Notes under the pieces: generated by a model
Databases searched by the model: none
The model's input: the letters and a program-made list of their open reading frames with translations, nothing else
What the model was told of the DNA's origin: nothing
Made by a program: the position numbers and the translations under genes
Shown here: positions 6,738-13,908 of the stretch, piece after piece
Numbering within the stretch: the first letter of the stretch is position 1
How the letters are laid out: the number at the start of each line of letters is the position of its first letter
Source of the DNA: Bifidobacteriaceae bacterium
GTDB taxonomy: Bacteria; Actinomycetota; Actinomycetes; Actinomycetales; Bifidobacteriaceae
Assembly (NCBI GenBank): GCA_030530905.1
Contig: JAUMUB010000019.1
Span: 1-13,908, forward strand
Length of the DNA stretch: 13,908 nt
Reading direction: 5' to 3'

Positions 6738-6782
6738 CAAAACATCATAATTTTCGTTCAACGCCGAAAGAATTGGTGATAT

Positions 6783-8333
6783 ATGGCTGAATTAAACAAT
6801 CCAAACTTAAGCTTTACCGATCATGAGCAGGCTTTAGCTCAAGCAGAAAAGTCAATTCGCGATCTTGCATATAAACGCAACAATCGCTGGTACCCACTTT
6901 TTCACATTGCTTCGAAAGGCGGTTGGATAAACGACCCTAATGGATTATGCCAATACAATGGCACATGGCATGTGTTTTACCAATTGCACCCCTACAGCGT
7001 TCAATGGGGACCAATGCACTGGGGGCACGTGTCCAGCAAAGACTTGATACATTGGAACCGTGAAGCTGTGGCATTAGCTCCAAGCCTTGAAGGCGAGCGC
7101 AACGGCGTTTTCTCAGGTTCAGCAGTTGTTGGCGATGATAAGCAGCTGTACTTCTACTACACAGGTCATGTCATGATCAATAATCTCAATGGCGATGACG
7201 GCATTCGTGAAGTACAAATGCTCGCACAGGCTGGCGATAGCAACGTTCACCATTTAGAAAAACTCGGAATGATTTTAGACTCCCCTGATGATCTGATCAG
7301 CAATGATATTCGAGATCCTAAAGTCTGGAAGCACGATAACACTTGGCTTATGATAATTGGTGCACAGTCGGCGCAACATCGCGGACAGATTCTACTGTTC
7401 TCTTCTCAGAATATGCGCGAGTGGAAATTCGAGTACGTGCTATTTGAACATCCTGATCCAAATGTTTTCATGCTTGAATGTCCTGATTTCTTCCCATTAA
7501 AAGATTCTCAAGGCGAAGAACATTGGGTTATTTGTTTTTCAGCCATGGGTTCAAAACCTCAAGGATTTATGAACCGTAACGTCAATAATGCAGGATATAT
7601 GATTGGCTCATGGGAATATGGACAACGCTTTGAACCTCACACTGAATTTAGATTATTGGATTGTGGGCACAACTATTATGCTCCTCAAACATTCTTATCT
7701 GAAGATAATCGCCGTATGATGTACGGTTGGATGAGTCCATTCATACAGCCAATTCCATCAGATCAAGACGGCTGGAGTGGATGTCTTACCTTACCTCGTG
7801 AAGTTTATATTGGTGAAGATGCAGATATTCACACTGTACCAGCACGAGAATTAGTAAACTTACGCTCTAGCACACAGGAGTTAGGAACTGTTGCGCTACC
7901 AATAAATAGTAGTCAAGAACTATTTGAAGATGCTGTTGCTGCAGAACTACACGTACGCTTTAATATTGCACAAAGCACCGCAGAACGCATCGGACTTAAA
8001 TTACAGCTTAGCGATGATGGCTCTTACACATATGTTGCTTATGATGCTCAAATGCAGCGAATTGTTATTGACAAGCGCGATGCAGTTCAAGGCGATAAGG
8101 GATATCGCTCAGCACCTTTAAGTGATGATGAAATTAAATCTGGTTTTATTGATTTACAAATCTTCATTGATCGCGGCAGTATTGAAGTGTATGTGAACAA
8201 TGGACGACAAGTTCTCTCATCTTTCACCTATCCAGGTGAGGGTAAGCGCCATATTGTTGCGGTTGCAGAATCTGGTACAGCAGTATTAGAAAATATAACA
8301 TTACACACTTTGAACAGTATCGGCTTAGCATAA
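6783..8333 (+). CDS. cscA: GH32 beta-fructofuranosidase (sucrose/fructo-oligosaccharide hydrolase), CscA-like
   Basis: Hydrolyses beta-fructosyl bonds in sucrose or short fructo-oligosaccharides. The 516-residue protein has the GH32 five-bladed propeller motifs: WINDPNG (48-54) with nucleophile Asp51, WGPMHWGHVSS (75-85), FSGSA (110-114), RDPKVW (177-182) with stabiliser Asp178, ECPDFF (232-237) with acid/base Glu232, and YYAPQTF (298-304). A C-terminal beta-sandwich (about 355-516) contains FIDRGSIEVYVNNG (461-474). There is no signal peptide, so it acts in the cytoplasm on imported sugar. Sequence character is closest to bifidobacterial CscA; sucrose-6-phosphate hydrolase is the usual automatic name, but no phosphotransferase gene is nearby. 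The ATG at 6783 follows GGTGAT, complementary to the 16S 3' end but very close to the start. It is the only plus-strand protein gene here and has no adjacent permease or LacI-type regulator. Confidence 0.95.
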   Translation: MAELNNPNLSFTDHEQALAQAEKSIRDLAYKRNNRWYPLFHIASKGGWINDPNGLCQYNGTWHVFYQLHPYSVQWGPMHWGHVSSKDLIHWNREAVALAPSLEGERNGVFSGSAVVGDDKQLYFYYTGHVMINNLNGDDGIREVQMLAQAGDSNVHHLEKLGMILDSPDDLISNDIRDPKVWKHDNTWLMIIGAQSAQHRGQILLFSSQNMREWKFEYVLFEHPDPNVFMLECPDFFPLKDSQGEEHWVICFSAMGSKPQGFMNRNVNNAGYMIGSWEYGQRFEPHTEFRLLDCGHNYYAPQTFLSEDNRRMMYGWMSPFIQPIPSDQDGWSGCLTLPREVYIGEDADIHTVPARELVNLRSSTQELGTVALPINSSQELFEDAVAAELHVRFNIAQSTAERIGLKLQLSDDGSYTYVAYDAQMQRIVIDKRDAVQGDKGYRSAPLSDDEIKSGFIDLQIFIDRGSIEVYVNNGRQVLSSFTYPGEGKRHIVAVAESGTAVLENITLHTLNSIGLA

Positions 8334-8347
8334 TTATCAACAATAAA

Positions 8348-8383
8348 AAGTGGGAATCTCGATTGATTTCAAGATTCCCACTT
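8348..8383. terminator. Strong, probably bidirectional rho-independent terminator
   Basis: A perfect 12-bp stem (AAGTGGGAATCT with AGATTCCCACTT) and a 12-base loop lie 14 bases after the fructosidase stop. T-rich sequence follows on plus (CTTTTATAT) and also on minus (TTTATTG), so it can serve both the fructosidase gene and the convergent uppS operon. Confidence 0.88.
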
Positions 8384-8398
8384 CTTTTATATAAATAG

Positions 8399-8414
8399 CA
8401 CACAATTATGTGTG
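8399..8414 (-). other. Small hairpin just past the uppS stop
   Basis: CACACA-ATTA-TGTGTG (6-bp stem, 4-base loop) starts one base after the uppS stop on the minus strand, followed by AT-rich sequence without a T-run. It may add to 3' end stability ahead of the stronger terminator. A self-sufficient terminator is unlikely. Confidence 0.35.
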
Positions 8415-8415
8415 T

Positions 8416-9210
8416 TTATGCTTTTTTCACTCCACCAAATCGTCTATCTCGATGAACATATCGATCAATAGAACGCCATAAAACCTCACGAGAACAATCA
8501 GGGAAAAGCTCCGGCACAAAATCTAACTCAGCATACGCCGCTTGCCAAGGCAAAAAATTACTCGTCCTCTGCTCACCTGAAGTACGTAACACTAAATCAC
8601 AGTCAGGAATATCAGGATTATACAAGTGATCAGCAATCATTTTTTCAGTTACACGATCGCCACTAATTTTACCTGATTTCACTTCTTGAGCAATCTTCGC
8701 ACAAGCATCTGCAATCTCAGCACGACCACCATAATTAATGCAAAAAACAACGTCAATAACTTTGTTATTCTTTGTTTTTTCCATAGCAACTTCAAGCTCG
8801 TCAATAACTGACTTCCACAATTTTGGTCTTCTACCAGACCAGCGAACACGAACACCCCACTCATTCATCTGATCTACACGGCGGTGAATAATCTCACGAG
8901 AGAACCCCATAAGAAAACGAACTTCTTGCGGTGAACGTTTCCAATTCTCGGTAGAAAAAGTGTATAAGCTTAAATATCGAACCCCCGCTTCGATAGCGCC
9001 AGCAATCATGTCAAACACTACTGGTTCAGCAGCCTGATGACCCTCAGTACGGATAAGCCCCTGTTGTTGTGCCCATCGACCATTACCGTCCATGATAATT
9101 CCAACATGCCGAGGCACTTTCTTCTTCGGAAAATCGGGAATTATATCTCGATTTGAAAAGGGTGCTGACGGAATATCAAGCGAAGTATAATCTACATTTG
9201 TAAATGCCAT
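8416..9210 (-). CDS. uppS: Isoprenyl (undecaprenyl-type) diphosphate synthase
   Basis: A cis-prenyltransferase that adds isopentenyl units to an allylic diphosphate, making the polyprenyl carrier for peptidoglycan. From ATG at 9210 the protein has 264 residues. Motifs are HVGIIMDGNGRWA (35-47) with catalytic Asp41, the YTFSTENWKRSP loop (83-94), CINYGGRAEIADA (157-169), and the diphosphate-binding RTSGEQRTSNFLPW (209-222) followed by AYAELDF. A TTG at 9270 would add 20 residues but overlaps recO by 58 bases and encodes an atypical start, so I chose the ATG, two bases after the recO stop. No SD is visible at that ATG; translation is probably coupled to recO. It is last in the operon with dxr and ispG, whose products feed its substrates. 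Final chain length (C50 or C55) cannot be told from sequence. Confidence 0.95.
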   Translation of the reverse strand: MAFTNVDYTSLDIPSAPFSNRDIIPDFPKKKVPRHVGIIMDGNGRWAQQQGLIRTEGHQAAEPVVFDMIAGAIEAGVRYLSLYTFSTENWKRSPQEVRFLMGFSREIIHRRVDQMNEWGVRVRWSGRRPKLWKSVIDELEVAMEKTKNNKVIDVVFCINYGGRAEIADACAKIAQEVKSGKISGDRVTEKMIADHLYNPDIPDCDLVLRTSGEQRTSNFLPWQAAYAELDFVPELFPDCSREVLWRSIDRYVHRDRRFGGVKKA

Positions 9211-9212
9211 AC

Positions 9213-9935
9213 TTATGAATGTAACAAGTCTAGCGAACGAATTGGGTGCTCTAAGTAATATTGTGACCAATTATTAACAATTGCATGAACTTGAGAATCA
9301 AGTTGCACACCTTGCAAAACCGCCCAATTTCCTTCTAACAGCGCGCGTAATTGTTCAATAGTTGACTTCGACACACGAAATGCTCCAGCAATAGTATGCT
9401 CTTGACACATCAAGCCGCCAGCCTGCACAGAAAAACTTGTTAAATTCTCATTCGTATTACAAGTAACACATGATTGCAATCTTGGAGTCCATCCGGCTAT
9501 TTTCAAGCTACGCAAAATATACGAATACGCAATATGCTCACTATCATGCGCTCCAGTTGCTAACGCATTCAACGCGCCGATAAGCAGTAGATACTGGTCG
9601 GTTGCTTGTTGATGTTCTGTATTAATAAGTAAATCAGCACATTGCGCAATTACATTTGCTGCTAAAAAACTTTCATAATGAGTTCCAATATTATGTGAAT
9701 ACGCGGAAATTGTAGACACTTGAGAAATAGTATCTAAATTCCTACCTTGTGCAATAAGCATGTCATTGCGCATAAATAAATCTAACCGTCCACCAAATTT
9801 AGTTTTGATACGGCGAACACCTTTTGCAACAGCACGAACCTTACCATGTTTCTTAGTAATTAGCGTTATAATACGATCGGCCTCCCCTAGTTTCACCGCT
9901 CGTATTACCACTGCCTCATCACGATATAATGCCAT
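9213..9935 (-). CDS. recO: DNA repair protein RecO
   Basis: RecO acts with RecF and RecR to load RecA on SSB-coated gapped DNA. The 240-residue protein has the N-terminal OB-fold (about 1-78), opening ALYRDEAVVIRAVKLGEADR with VAKGVRRIKTKFGGRLDLF. A helical domain follows, with a zinc-finger region C156-x2-C159-x17-C177-x2-H180 that includes the usual GGLMC segment. The fourth ligand would be His where many RecO proteins have Cys. The ATG at 9935 is 15 bases after the ispG stop with no strong SD. uppS follows two bases after its stop. The recO-uppS pairing is common in actinobacteria, so context supports the call. Confidence 0.94.
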   Translation of the reverse strand: MALYRDEAVVIRAVKLGEADRIITLITKKHGKVRAVAKGVRRIKTKFGGRLDLFMRNDMLIAQGRNLDTISQVSTISAYSHNIGTHYESFLAANVIAQCADLLINTEHQQATDQYLLLIGALNALATGAHDSEHIAYSYILRSLKIAGWTPRLQSCVTCNTNENLTSFSVQAGGLMCQEHTIAGAFRVSKSTIEQLRALLEGNWAVLQGVQLDSQVHAIVNNWSQYYLEHPIRSLDLLHS

Positions 9936-9950
9936 TAGCGAAATCTTATG

Positions 9951-11168
9951 TTAATTAGCACCTGCAGTAATTGGCACAACTATTGGACTACTATTATCAT
10001 CTTCACCCATTTGTTCTGCAATTTCATGAGCTTTTTCTAGCAAAGTTGAAACAATTTCACTTTCTGGAACTGTTGCGACCACTTCACCCTTAATGAAAAT
10101 CTGCCCTTTACCATTACCAGAGGCCACGCCAAGATCAGCTTCACGCGCCTCGCCAGGACCATTTACAATACATCCCATAACAGCAACACGAATAGGAGCT
10201 TTAATCTCTTTTAACCCCTCAGTCACAGCTGATGCTAGCTCAATCACGTCAACTTGCGCACGACCACAACTTGGGCAAGAAATAATATCGAAATGCCTTT
10301 GACGTAAGCCGAAATACTCTAAAATTTTACAGCCAACTTTAACTTCTTCAACTGGAGGAGCAGATAACGAAACTCGGATAGTATCGCCAATTCCTTCTGC
10401 AAGAAGAGATCCAAATGCGATACAAGATTTAATCGTACCTTGCCACGCTGGACCTGCCTCAGTTACGCCCAAATGTAACGGCCAATCACCTTTAGACGCG
10501 AGCAAACGGTATGTTTGCACCATTGTGATTGGATCATGATGTTTCACTGAGATTTTGAAATCTCGAAAACCGACATCCTCGAACATTTTCGCTTCTTTAA
10601 GAGCAGAAGCAACCAAAGCTTCAGGAGTTGGGCCACCATAATTCGCATATAATTCTTTATCTAAAGATCCAGCATTAACACCAATGCGCAATGAAATACC
10701 AGCATCAGTAGCTGCTTGACAAATTTTAGGGCCAACCTCATCGAATTTGCGAATATTTCCAGGATTCACACGCACAGCAGCACAACCTGCATCAATTGCC
10801 TGAAACACATATTTACTCTGGAAATGAATATCAGCAATAACAGGTATAGGAGATTTTTTTACAATAATTGGCAAAGCATCAGCATCATCCTGACTTGGAA
10901 CTGCTACGCGCACAATATCACAACCAGAAGCAGCAAGCTCTGCAATTTGCTGCAAAGTTCCATTAATATCCGTTGTTGCAGTATTGGTCATTGATTGCAC
11001 AGAAATTGGCGCACCGCCACCAACAGGAACTGATCCCACGTTAATCCTGCGAGTTTTACGCCTTGGATGCAACGGAGATTCACTAATAGAAGGCGCACCA
11101 GTTTTTCTAAATGGTTTTTCACTCACATCTTGCAAATCACTAACATTTTTAGAGTCTTGCATATTCAA
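9951..11168 (-). CDS. ispG: 4-hydroxy-3-methylbut-2-enyl diphosphate synthase (flavodoxin type)
   Basis: The penultimate MEP-pathway enzyme, an iron-sulfur protein converting MEcPP to HMBPP. The 405-residue protein has an N-terminal TIM barrel with [12 protein letters not shown] (56-67), VRVAVPS (86-92), PVIADIHF (109-116), VRVNPGNI (132-139) and VSVKHH-like ISVKHHD (206-212). A C-terminal cluster domain carries Cys298, Cys301 and Cys333 as [4Fe-4S] ligands and Glu340 as the fourth (SCPSCGR and [10 protein letters not shown]). The start is uncertain. TTG at 11168 has GGAAAG nine bases upstream, whereas ATG at 11162 (two codons in) is 15 bases from that SD. About 40 N-terminal residues are a variable extension. 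It follows dxr by 57 bases in the same operon, giving two MEP genes side by side. Confidence 0.96.
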   Translation of the reverse strand: MNMQDSKNVSDLQDVSEKPFRKTGAPSISESPLHPRRKTRRINVGSVPVGGGAPISVQSMTNTATTDINGTLQQIAELAASGCDIVRVAVPSQDDADALPIIVKKSPIPVIADIHFQSKYVFQAIDAGCAAVRVNPGNIRKFDEVGPKICQAATDAGISLRIGVNAGSLDKELYANYGGPTPEALVASALKEAKMFEDVGFRDFKISVKHHDPITMVQTYRLLASKGDWPLHLGVTEAGPAWQGTIKSCIAFGSLLAEGIGDTIRVSLSAPPVEEVKVGCKILEYFGLRQRHFDIISCPSCGRAQVDVIELASAVTEGLKEIKAPIRVAVMGCIVNGPGEAREADLGVASGNGKGQIFIKGEVVATVPESEIVSTLLEKAHEIAEQMGEDDNSSPIVVPITAGAN

Positions 11169-11225
11169 TATATTCTACTTTCCAACACCACAATTGCGAT
11201 ATAAGTAATATAATCAATATTCCTG

Positions 11226-12407
11226 TTATATTGTAATCAAATCGTCAGCAAGTTTACGAGCTTTATGCTCAATTATGCTCATTTCCTCCACCGATTCAAA
11301 CAGCGGATTTGCACGCAACTCTGAGTCCATTTGATTGAGTACTCGATCCACAACAGCCACAATATCTAAATAAGATAATTTATGCTGCAAAAATGCGTGT
11401 ACTGCCTGTTCATTTGCTGCATTCAACACAGCAGTATGCTTTTCAGAAGCACTCAAACAATGTCTTGCTAAATCCACTGCTGGAAAACGTTTATTATCAA
11501 GTGGTTCAAAATCCCAACTTGCAGCCTGAGTCCAATCACAAGCTTTTGCAACATTATTCAAACGCTCAGGTGCTGATAAACCTAATGCAATAGCTAAACG
11601 CATATCAGGAGGAGAAGCTTGCGCAATAGTTGCACCATCACAAAATTCCACCATTGAATGAACAATTGACTGTGGATGCACAGTTACTTCAATATTATCT
11701 GGTGAAATATTAAATAATCGGCTTGCTTCAATAACTTCTAAACCTTTATTCATTAAGGTAGAAGAATTAATGGTAACCACTGGACCCATATCCCATGTGG
11801 GATGATGTAAAGCCTGCTCTGGGGTTACTGCGCGTAACTCATCTAAGGAGAACTTTCTAAATGGTCCACCTGAAGCAGTTACTATTAGCTTAGCAACCTC
11901 ATGAAAACTACCAGAACGCAAGCATTGCCAAATAGCACTATGCTCTGAGTCTACTGGATTGATTTGATTCTCACGAATTTGCGCGTCAAATAATAAATGA
12001 CCACCAGCAACAACTGACTCTTTATTTGCCAAAGCTAATTGAGAACCTGCTTGCAATGCGCAAATACTTGGTTGTAAACCAATAGAACCAGTAATACCGT
12101 TAAGTACGATATCGCTACCTAAACCAGCTATTTCACAAACTGCTTCAAAACCCGCTGAGACCTTTACGCGCGCACAACCATTTGCTGTCAAAGCATCTCG
12201 CAGCAACTCTAATTTAGTCTCATCATAAATTGCCACATACTCTGCATGGAATTCTGCTACCTGTTGAGCTAACAAGTCAATATGAGAGCCACCTGCAACC
12301 AAGGCTTGCACAGAAAAAATATCAGTATGACGGCTGATAACATCTAAACCTTGAGTACCAATAGAGCCAGTTGACCCTAATATGGTCACAGTTTTCATGA
12401 AAGTCAC
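11226..12407 (-). CDS. dxr: 1-deoxy-D-xylulose 5-phosphate reductoisomerase
   Basis: Converts DXP to 2-C-methyl-D-erythritol 4-phosphate with NADPH and a divalent metal: the first committed MEP-pathway step and the target of fosmidomycin. The 393-residue protein shows the NADPH motif GSTGSIGTQGL (11-21), ALANKESVVAGG (125-136), metal ligands in PVDSEHSAIW (Asp153, Glu155) and Glu224, TASGGPF (177-183), the active-site flap HPTWDMG (202-208) with His202, and INSSTLMNKGLEVIEA (213-228). The start is probably GTG at 12407, with GAGGA six bases upstream and a GTGA overlap with the previous stop. An ATG at 12398 (codon 4) is 15 bases from that SD. The four-base overlap indicates translational coupling to the DivIVA-repeat gene. 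Length and residues are normal, so activity is expected. Confidence 0.97.
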   Translation of the reverse strand: MTFMKTVTILGSTGSIGTQGLDVISRHTDIFSVQALVAGGSHIDLLAQQVAEFHAEYVAIYDETKLELLRDALTANGCARVKVSAGFEAVCEIAGLGSDIVLNGITGSIGLQPSICALQAGSQLALANKESVVAGGHLLFDAQIRENQINPVDSEHSAIWQCLRSGSFHEVAKLIVTASGGPFRKFSLDELRAVTPEQALHHPTWDMGPVVTINSSTLMNKGLEVIEASRLFNISPDNIEVTVHPQSIVHSMVEFCDGATIAQASPPDMRLAIALGLSAPERLNNVAKACDWTQAASWDFEPLDNKRFPAVDLARHCLSASEKHTAVLNAANEQAVHAFLQHKLSYLDIVAVVDRVLNQMDSELRANPLFESVEEMSIIEHKARKLADDLITI

Positions 12408-13657
12408 TCGTTATCCTCAGACTCACCTTTTCCCGAGTTATTTGGCATAATTGGGAAGCTTAAGTTTGGAATATCTAAGCTTAAACTATTTTCTTCAGGC
12501 TTTGCAATAATCGAATCTAAATATTCGCTTTGAACACCAGTGTTTGTGTTTGACCCCTCTTCTGCTAGTGGATCAAATGATGTGGTTTCTTCAGATACGT
12601 TCTCACCCTTATCTTCTTCATGCGAAGTGTTTCGCGCTAAGGAAGCTAAAGAACTATTCTGAATAGGCATATTATCTTGCTCTACAGCTGCTGGCTGAGG
12701 TTGTTCAGTTGGTTGAACTTGCACAGTTAGCTGAGCTTCAGGAGTATCGTACTGTCCCAAAGCCTGTAGCGGAGTCACATTTTCCTCTGCTTGAGTTTCT
12801 GGGAAATTAAATACTGGCGTATTGTTACCAGTATTAGCAAAAATTGATTCTTCTGCTTTGTGTAATGCATCAAATGATGAACCATCATCCTCAGCATCTG
12901 GCGTAGCAGTATTTGCAACCTGAACCTGTTCTGCAGGCACAGCAGGAGCAATATTGAACAATGAGGTCACTGTTTCTGTTTCTTTTGAAGGTAACACTTC
13001 ATCCTCATCATTATTCAAATATTCACTAATGCGCTCATATGATTCTAAGCGGGATAGAAGTCGAACGCATGCAGATAAGAAGTAGTCTACTTGTCGCTCA
13101 TCGTAGCCGCGCTTACCCTTACGCTGAATGAATGTCACATTTGAGACCTTTGTAGAAGTTAATCCAAGCACATTATCAGGAACTGGATTTGATTTATCAG
13201 AAAACTCATATTCGATTTTCTCTGCAATACGATCTACATAAGCATCTACTTGCTTAAAATCATAAGATGTTGCTTTTCCTGTTCCTGCTTTAAATAATGC
13301 ATAGGAATCACGCTGAACATGGTTGAGAATCTGCTTCGCAAGATCTTCGGTTTGTGCACGCCATGCCACGCGACCATTTTCAGAGATTTCCCACTCTGTT
13401 TGCTTATCAATAACAGCACGCTCTAAACGACTCAAAGCAGCATCAACTTGTGAAATCACATAGCCATGCTTCTTAATATCAAATGATACCTCTTGAATAT
13501 CTTCTTGTGTTAAGCTGAGAGTATCGCTGTCGTACATAGAATGTGCACGCTCAAGGAATGCGTCAACTTGCTCAACATCATAGCCCCACTTATGCTTACC
13601 TGCGCGAGCAAGTCCAATTGAAGCACGATTCTTAGCATCTTCCTGAGTCATCAGCAT
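12404..13657 (-). CDS. DivIVA-domain repeat protein
   Basis: The N-terminal half (residues below count from a TTG codon at 13660) carries four DivIVA-type motifs: GYDVEQVDAFL (26-36), GYVISQVDAAL (66-76), SYDFKQVDAYV (132-142) and GYDERQVDYFL (185-195), most preceded by a short basic segment. In DivIVA/Wag31 this motif is part of the membrane-binding N-terminal dimer domain. Residues about 215-418 are acidic, Gln/Pro/Thr/Ser-rich and probably disordered, with no transmembrane helix. I recognise it as the uncharacterised DivIVA-domain repeat family of bifidobacteria; the function is unknown, and a polar or septal scaffold is only inference. The start is either ATG 13657 (AGGGG four bases upstream) or ATG 13651 (ten bases). 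Its stop overlaps the dxr start. It is first in the operon dxr-ispG-recO-uppS. Confidence 0.88.
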   Translation of the reverse strand: MLMTQEDAKNRASIGLARAGKHKWGYDVEQVDAFLERAHSMYDSDTLSLTQEDIQEVSFDIKKHGYVISQVDAALSRLERAVIDKQTEWEISENGRVAWRAQTEDLAKQILNHVQRDSYALFKAGTGKATSYDFKQVDAYVDRIAEKIEYEFSDKSNPVPDNVLGLTSTKVSNVTFIQRKGKRGYDERQVDYFLSACVRLLSRLESYERISEYLNNDEDEVLPSKETETVTSLFNIAPAVPAEQVQVANTATPDAEDDGSSFDALHKAEESIFANTGNNTPVFNFPETQAEENVTPLQALGQYDTPEAQLTVQVQPTEQPQPAAVEQDNMPIQNSSLASLARNTSHEEDKGENVSEETTSFDPLAEEGSNTNTGVQSEYLDSIIAKPEENSLSLDIPNLSFPIMPNNSGKGESEDNE

Positions 13658-13690
13658 CAAGCCCCTTACTAATAAGTCTTTAACACGTCT

Positions 13691-13720
13691 ACTTTACGCG
13701 ATTATTAAGACTGAGTACAA
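13691..13720 (-). promoter_or_regulatory. Possible promoter of the DivIVA-repeat/dxr/ispG/recO/uppS operon
   Basis: On the minus strand TTGTAC (-35, 4 of 6) and TAAAGT (-10, 4 of 6) are 18 bases apart, about 30 bases before the start codon. The match is modest, but a promoter is required here because the next gene upstream is divergent. Confidence 0.3.
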
Positions 13721-13730
13721 AAATTCTCCA

Positions 13731-13746
13731 TTTTTACACGTAAAAA
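13731..13746. promoter_or_regulatory. Palindrome between the divergent operon and tRNA-Val
   Basis: TTTTTAC-AC-GTAAAAA has perfect 7-bp arms around a two-base centre and lies just upstream of the possible -35 of the leftward operon. A CGTGT-N4-ACACG inverted repeat follows at 13757-13770. Either could be an operator. No regulator is identified. Confidence 0.3.
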
Positions 13747-13777
13747 CAACATTTGCCGTGTCTAAACACGCCGAACT

Positions 13778-13805
13778 TTGCATTTCAACAAGTTTGCTGT
13801 ACAGT
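13778..13805 (+). promoter_or_regulatory. Possible tRNA-Val promoter
   Basis: TTGCAT (-35, 3 of 6) and TACAGT (-10, 4 of 6) are 16 bases apart, ending ten bases before the tRNA. The position suits a stable-RNA promoter; the hexamers are imperfect. Confidence 0.35.
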
Positions 13806-13815
13806 AGTACCTCGC

Positions 13816-13889
13816 GGGCGATTAGCTCAGTTGGCTAGAGCGCCACCTTTACACGGTGGATGTCAGGGGTTCGAGTCCCTTATCGCCCA
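13816..13889 (+). tRNA. tRNA-Val, anticodon UAC
   Basis: A 74-base cloverleaf. The 7-bp acceptor stem is GGGCGAT with ATCGCCC, with discriminator A at 13889. The D-arm is GCTC/GAGC with AGTTGGCTA. The anticodon stem CCACC/GGTGG encloses loop TTTACAC, with anticodon TAC at 13850-13852, reading GUA and related valine codons. The T-arm has TTCGAGT and one G-U pair. The 3' CCA is not encoded (CTC follows the discriminator), so it must be added by the nucleotidyltransferase, as is common in actinobacteria. Confidence 0.97.
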
Positions 13890-13908
13890 CTCTTGAAGAC
13901 CGAAATGT

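Larger units (their letters stand above)
6411..6782. other. Divergent intergenic region between glyS and the fructosidase gene
   Basis: These 372 bases are very AT-rich and contain no gene I can support. For glyS (minus) I see only a -10-like GATAAT at 6470-6475. For the plus-strand gene no hexamer pair with acceptable spacing stands out: CATAAT at 6703-6708 resembles a -10, but the best -35 candidates lie 11 or 19 bases away. The region does hold three copies of TACTATRYRTA and two short inverted repeats, listed separately. Confidence 0.6.

Noticed and set aside
6783..8333. Horizontally acquired or mobile origin of the fructosidase gene
   Set aside because: Its base composition and codon use look like those of its neighbours, and there are no terminal repeats, integrase or tRNA-adjacent junctions. 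Bifidobacterial relatives carry very similar enzymes.
9211..9270. 20-residue N-terminal extension of UppS from a TTG codon at 9270
   Set aside because: It overlaps recO and starts with a rare codon. The ATG at 9210, two bases after the recO stop, gives the normal N-terminus.
13816..13908. tRNA-Val as a phage or island attachment site
   Set aside because: The tRNA is intact, but no duplicate of its 3' end or integrase is visible in the window, and only 19 bases follow it.

Overview
The window looks like a chromosomal segment of a low-GC member of the Bifidobacteriaceae, most likely Gardnerella or a close relative. This is inferred from three things: the AT-rich composition (roughly 40% GC by eye), the actinobacterial ftsZ-sepF-yggT-wag31 order, and two gene types typical of bifidobacteria (a DivIVA-domain repeat protein and a CscA-like GH32 enzyme). 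The species call was not tested by a database search.

Layout, left to right. Nearly everything is on the minus strand, so transcription runs right to left. Positions 1-1287 hold the 5' part of wag31 (DivIVA), cut by the left edge. Upstream of it lie yggT (1425-1703), sepF (1773-2252) and ftsZ (2269-3432), a division and polar-growth cluster with a good promoter just upstream of ftsZ. Next come dusB (3599-4825), a rho-independent terminator (4867-4910) and glyS (4935-6410). A 372-base divergent spacer (6411-6782) separates glyS from the only plus-strand protein gene, a cytoplasmic GH32 beta-fructosidase (6783-8333). A strong hairpin terminator (8348-8383) lies between that gene and the convergent block uppS (8416-9210), recO (9213-9935), ispG (9951-11168), dxr (11226-12407) and a DivIVA-domain repeat protein (12404-13657). 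This block reads as one operon whose first gene is the DivIVA repeat protein. A tRNA-Val(UAC) gene lies on the plus strand at the right edge (13816-13889).

How the genes fit together. Dxr and IspG make MEP-pathway isoprenoid precursors. UppS turns these into undecaprenyl (polyprenyl) diphosphate, the lipid carrier for peptidoglycan. FtsZ, SepF, YggT and Wag31 place and build the septum and poles. The DivIVA repeat protein begins the isoprenoid operon and overlaps dxr by four bases, so the window links carrier-lipid supply with polar and septal growth. GlyS, DusB and tRNA-Val are translation genes and RecO is recombinational repair. The fructosidase is a metabolic gene set between housekeeping blocks, with no transporter or regulator beside it.

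I found no mobile element, CRISPR array, phage gene or defence system. The points most worth a second look are: an FtsZ whose T7 (synergy) loop departs from the near-invariant bacterial sequence; nine tyrosines spaced exactly 11 residues apart in Wag31; four DivIVA-type motifs in one protein translationally coupled to dxr; and three copies of the 11-mer TACTATRYRTA upstream of the fructosidase gene.
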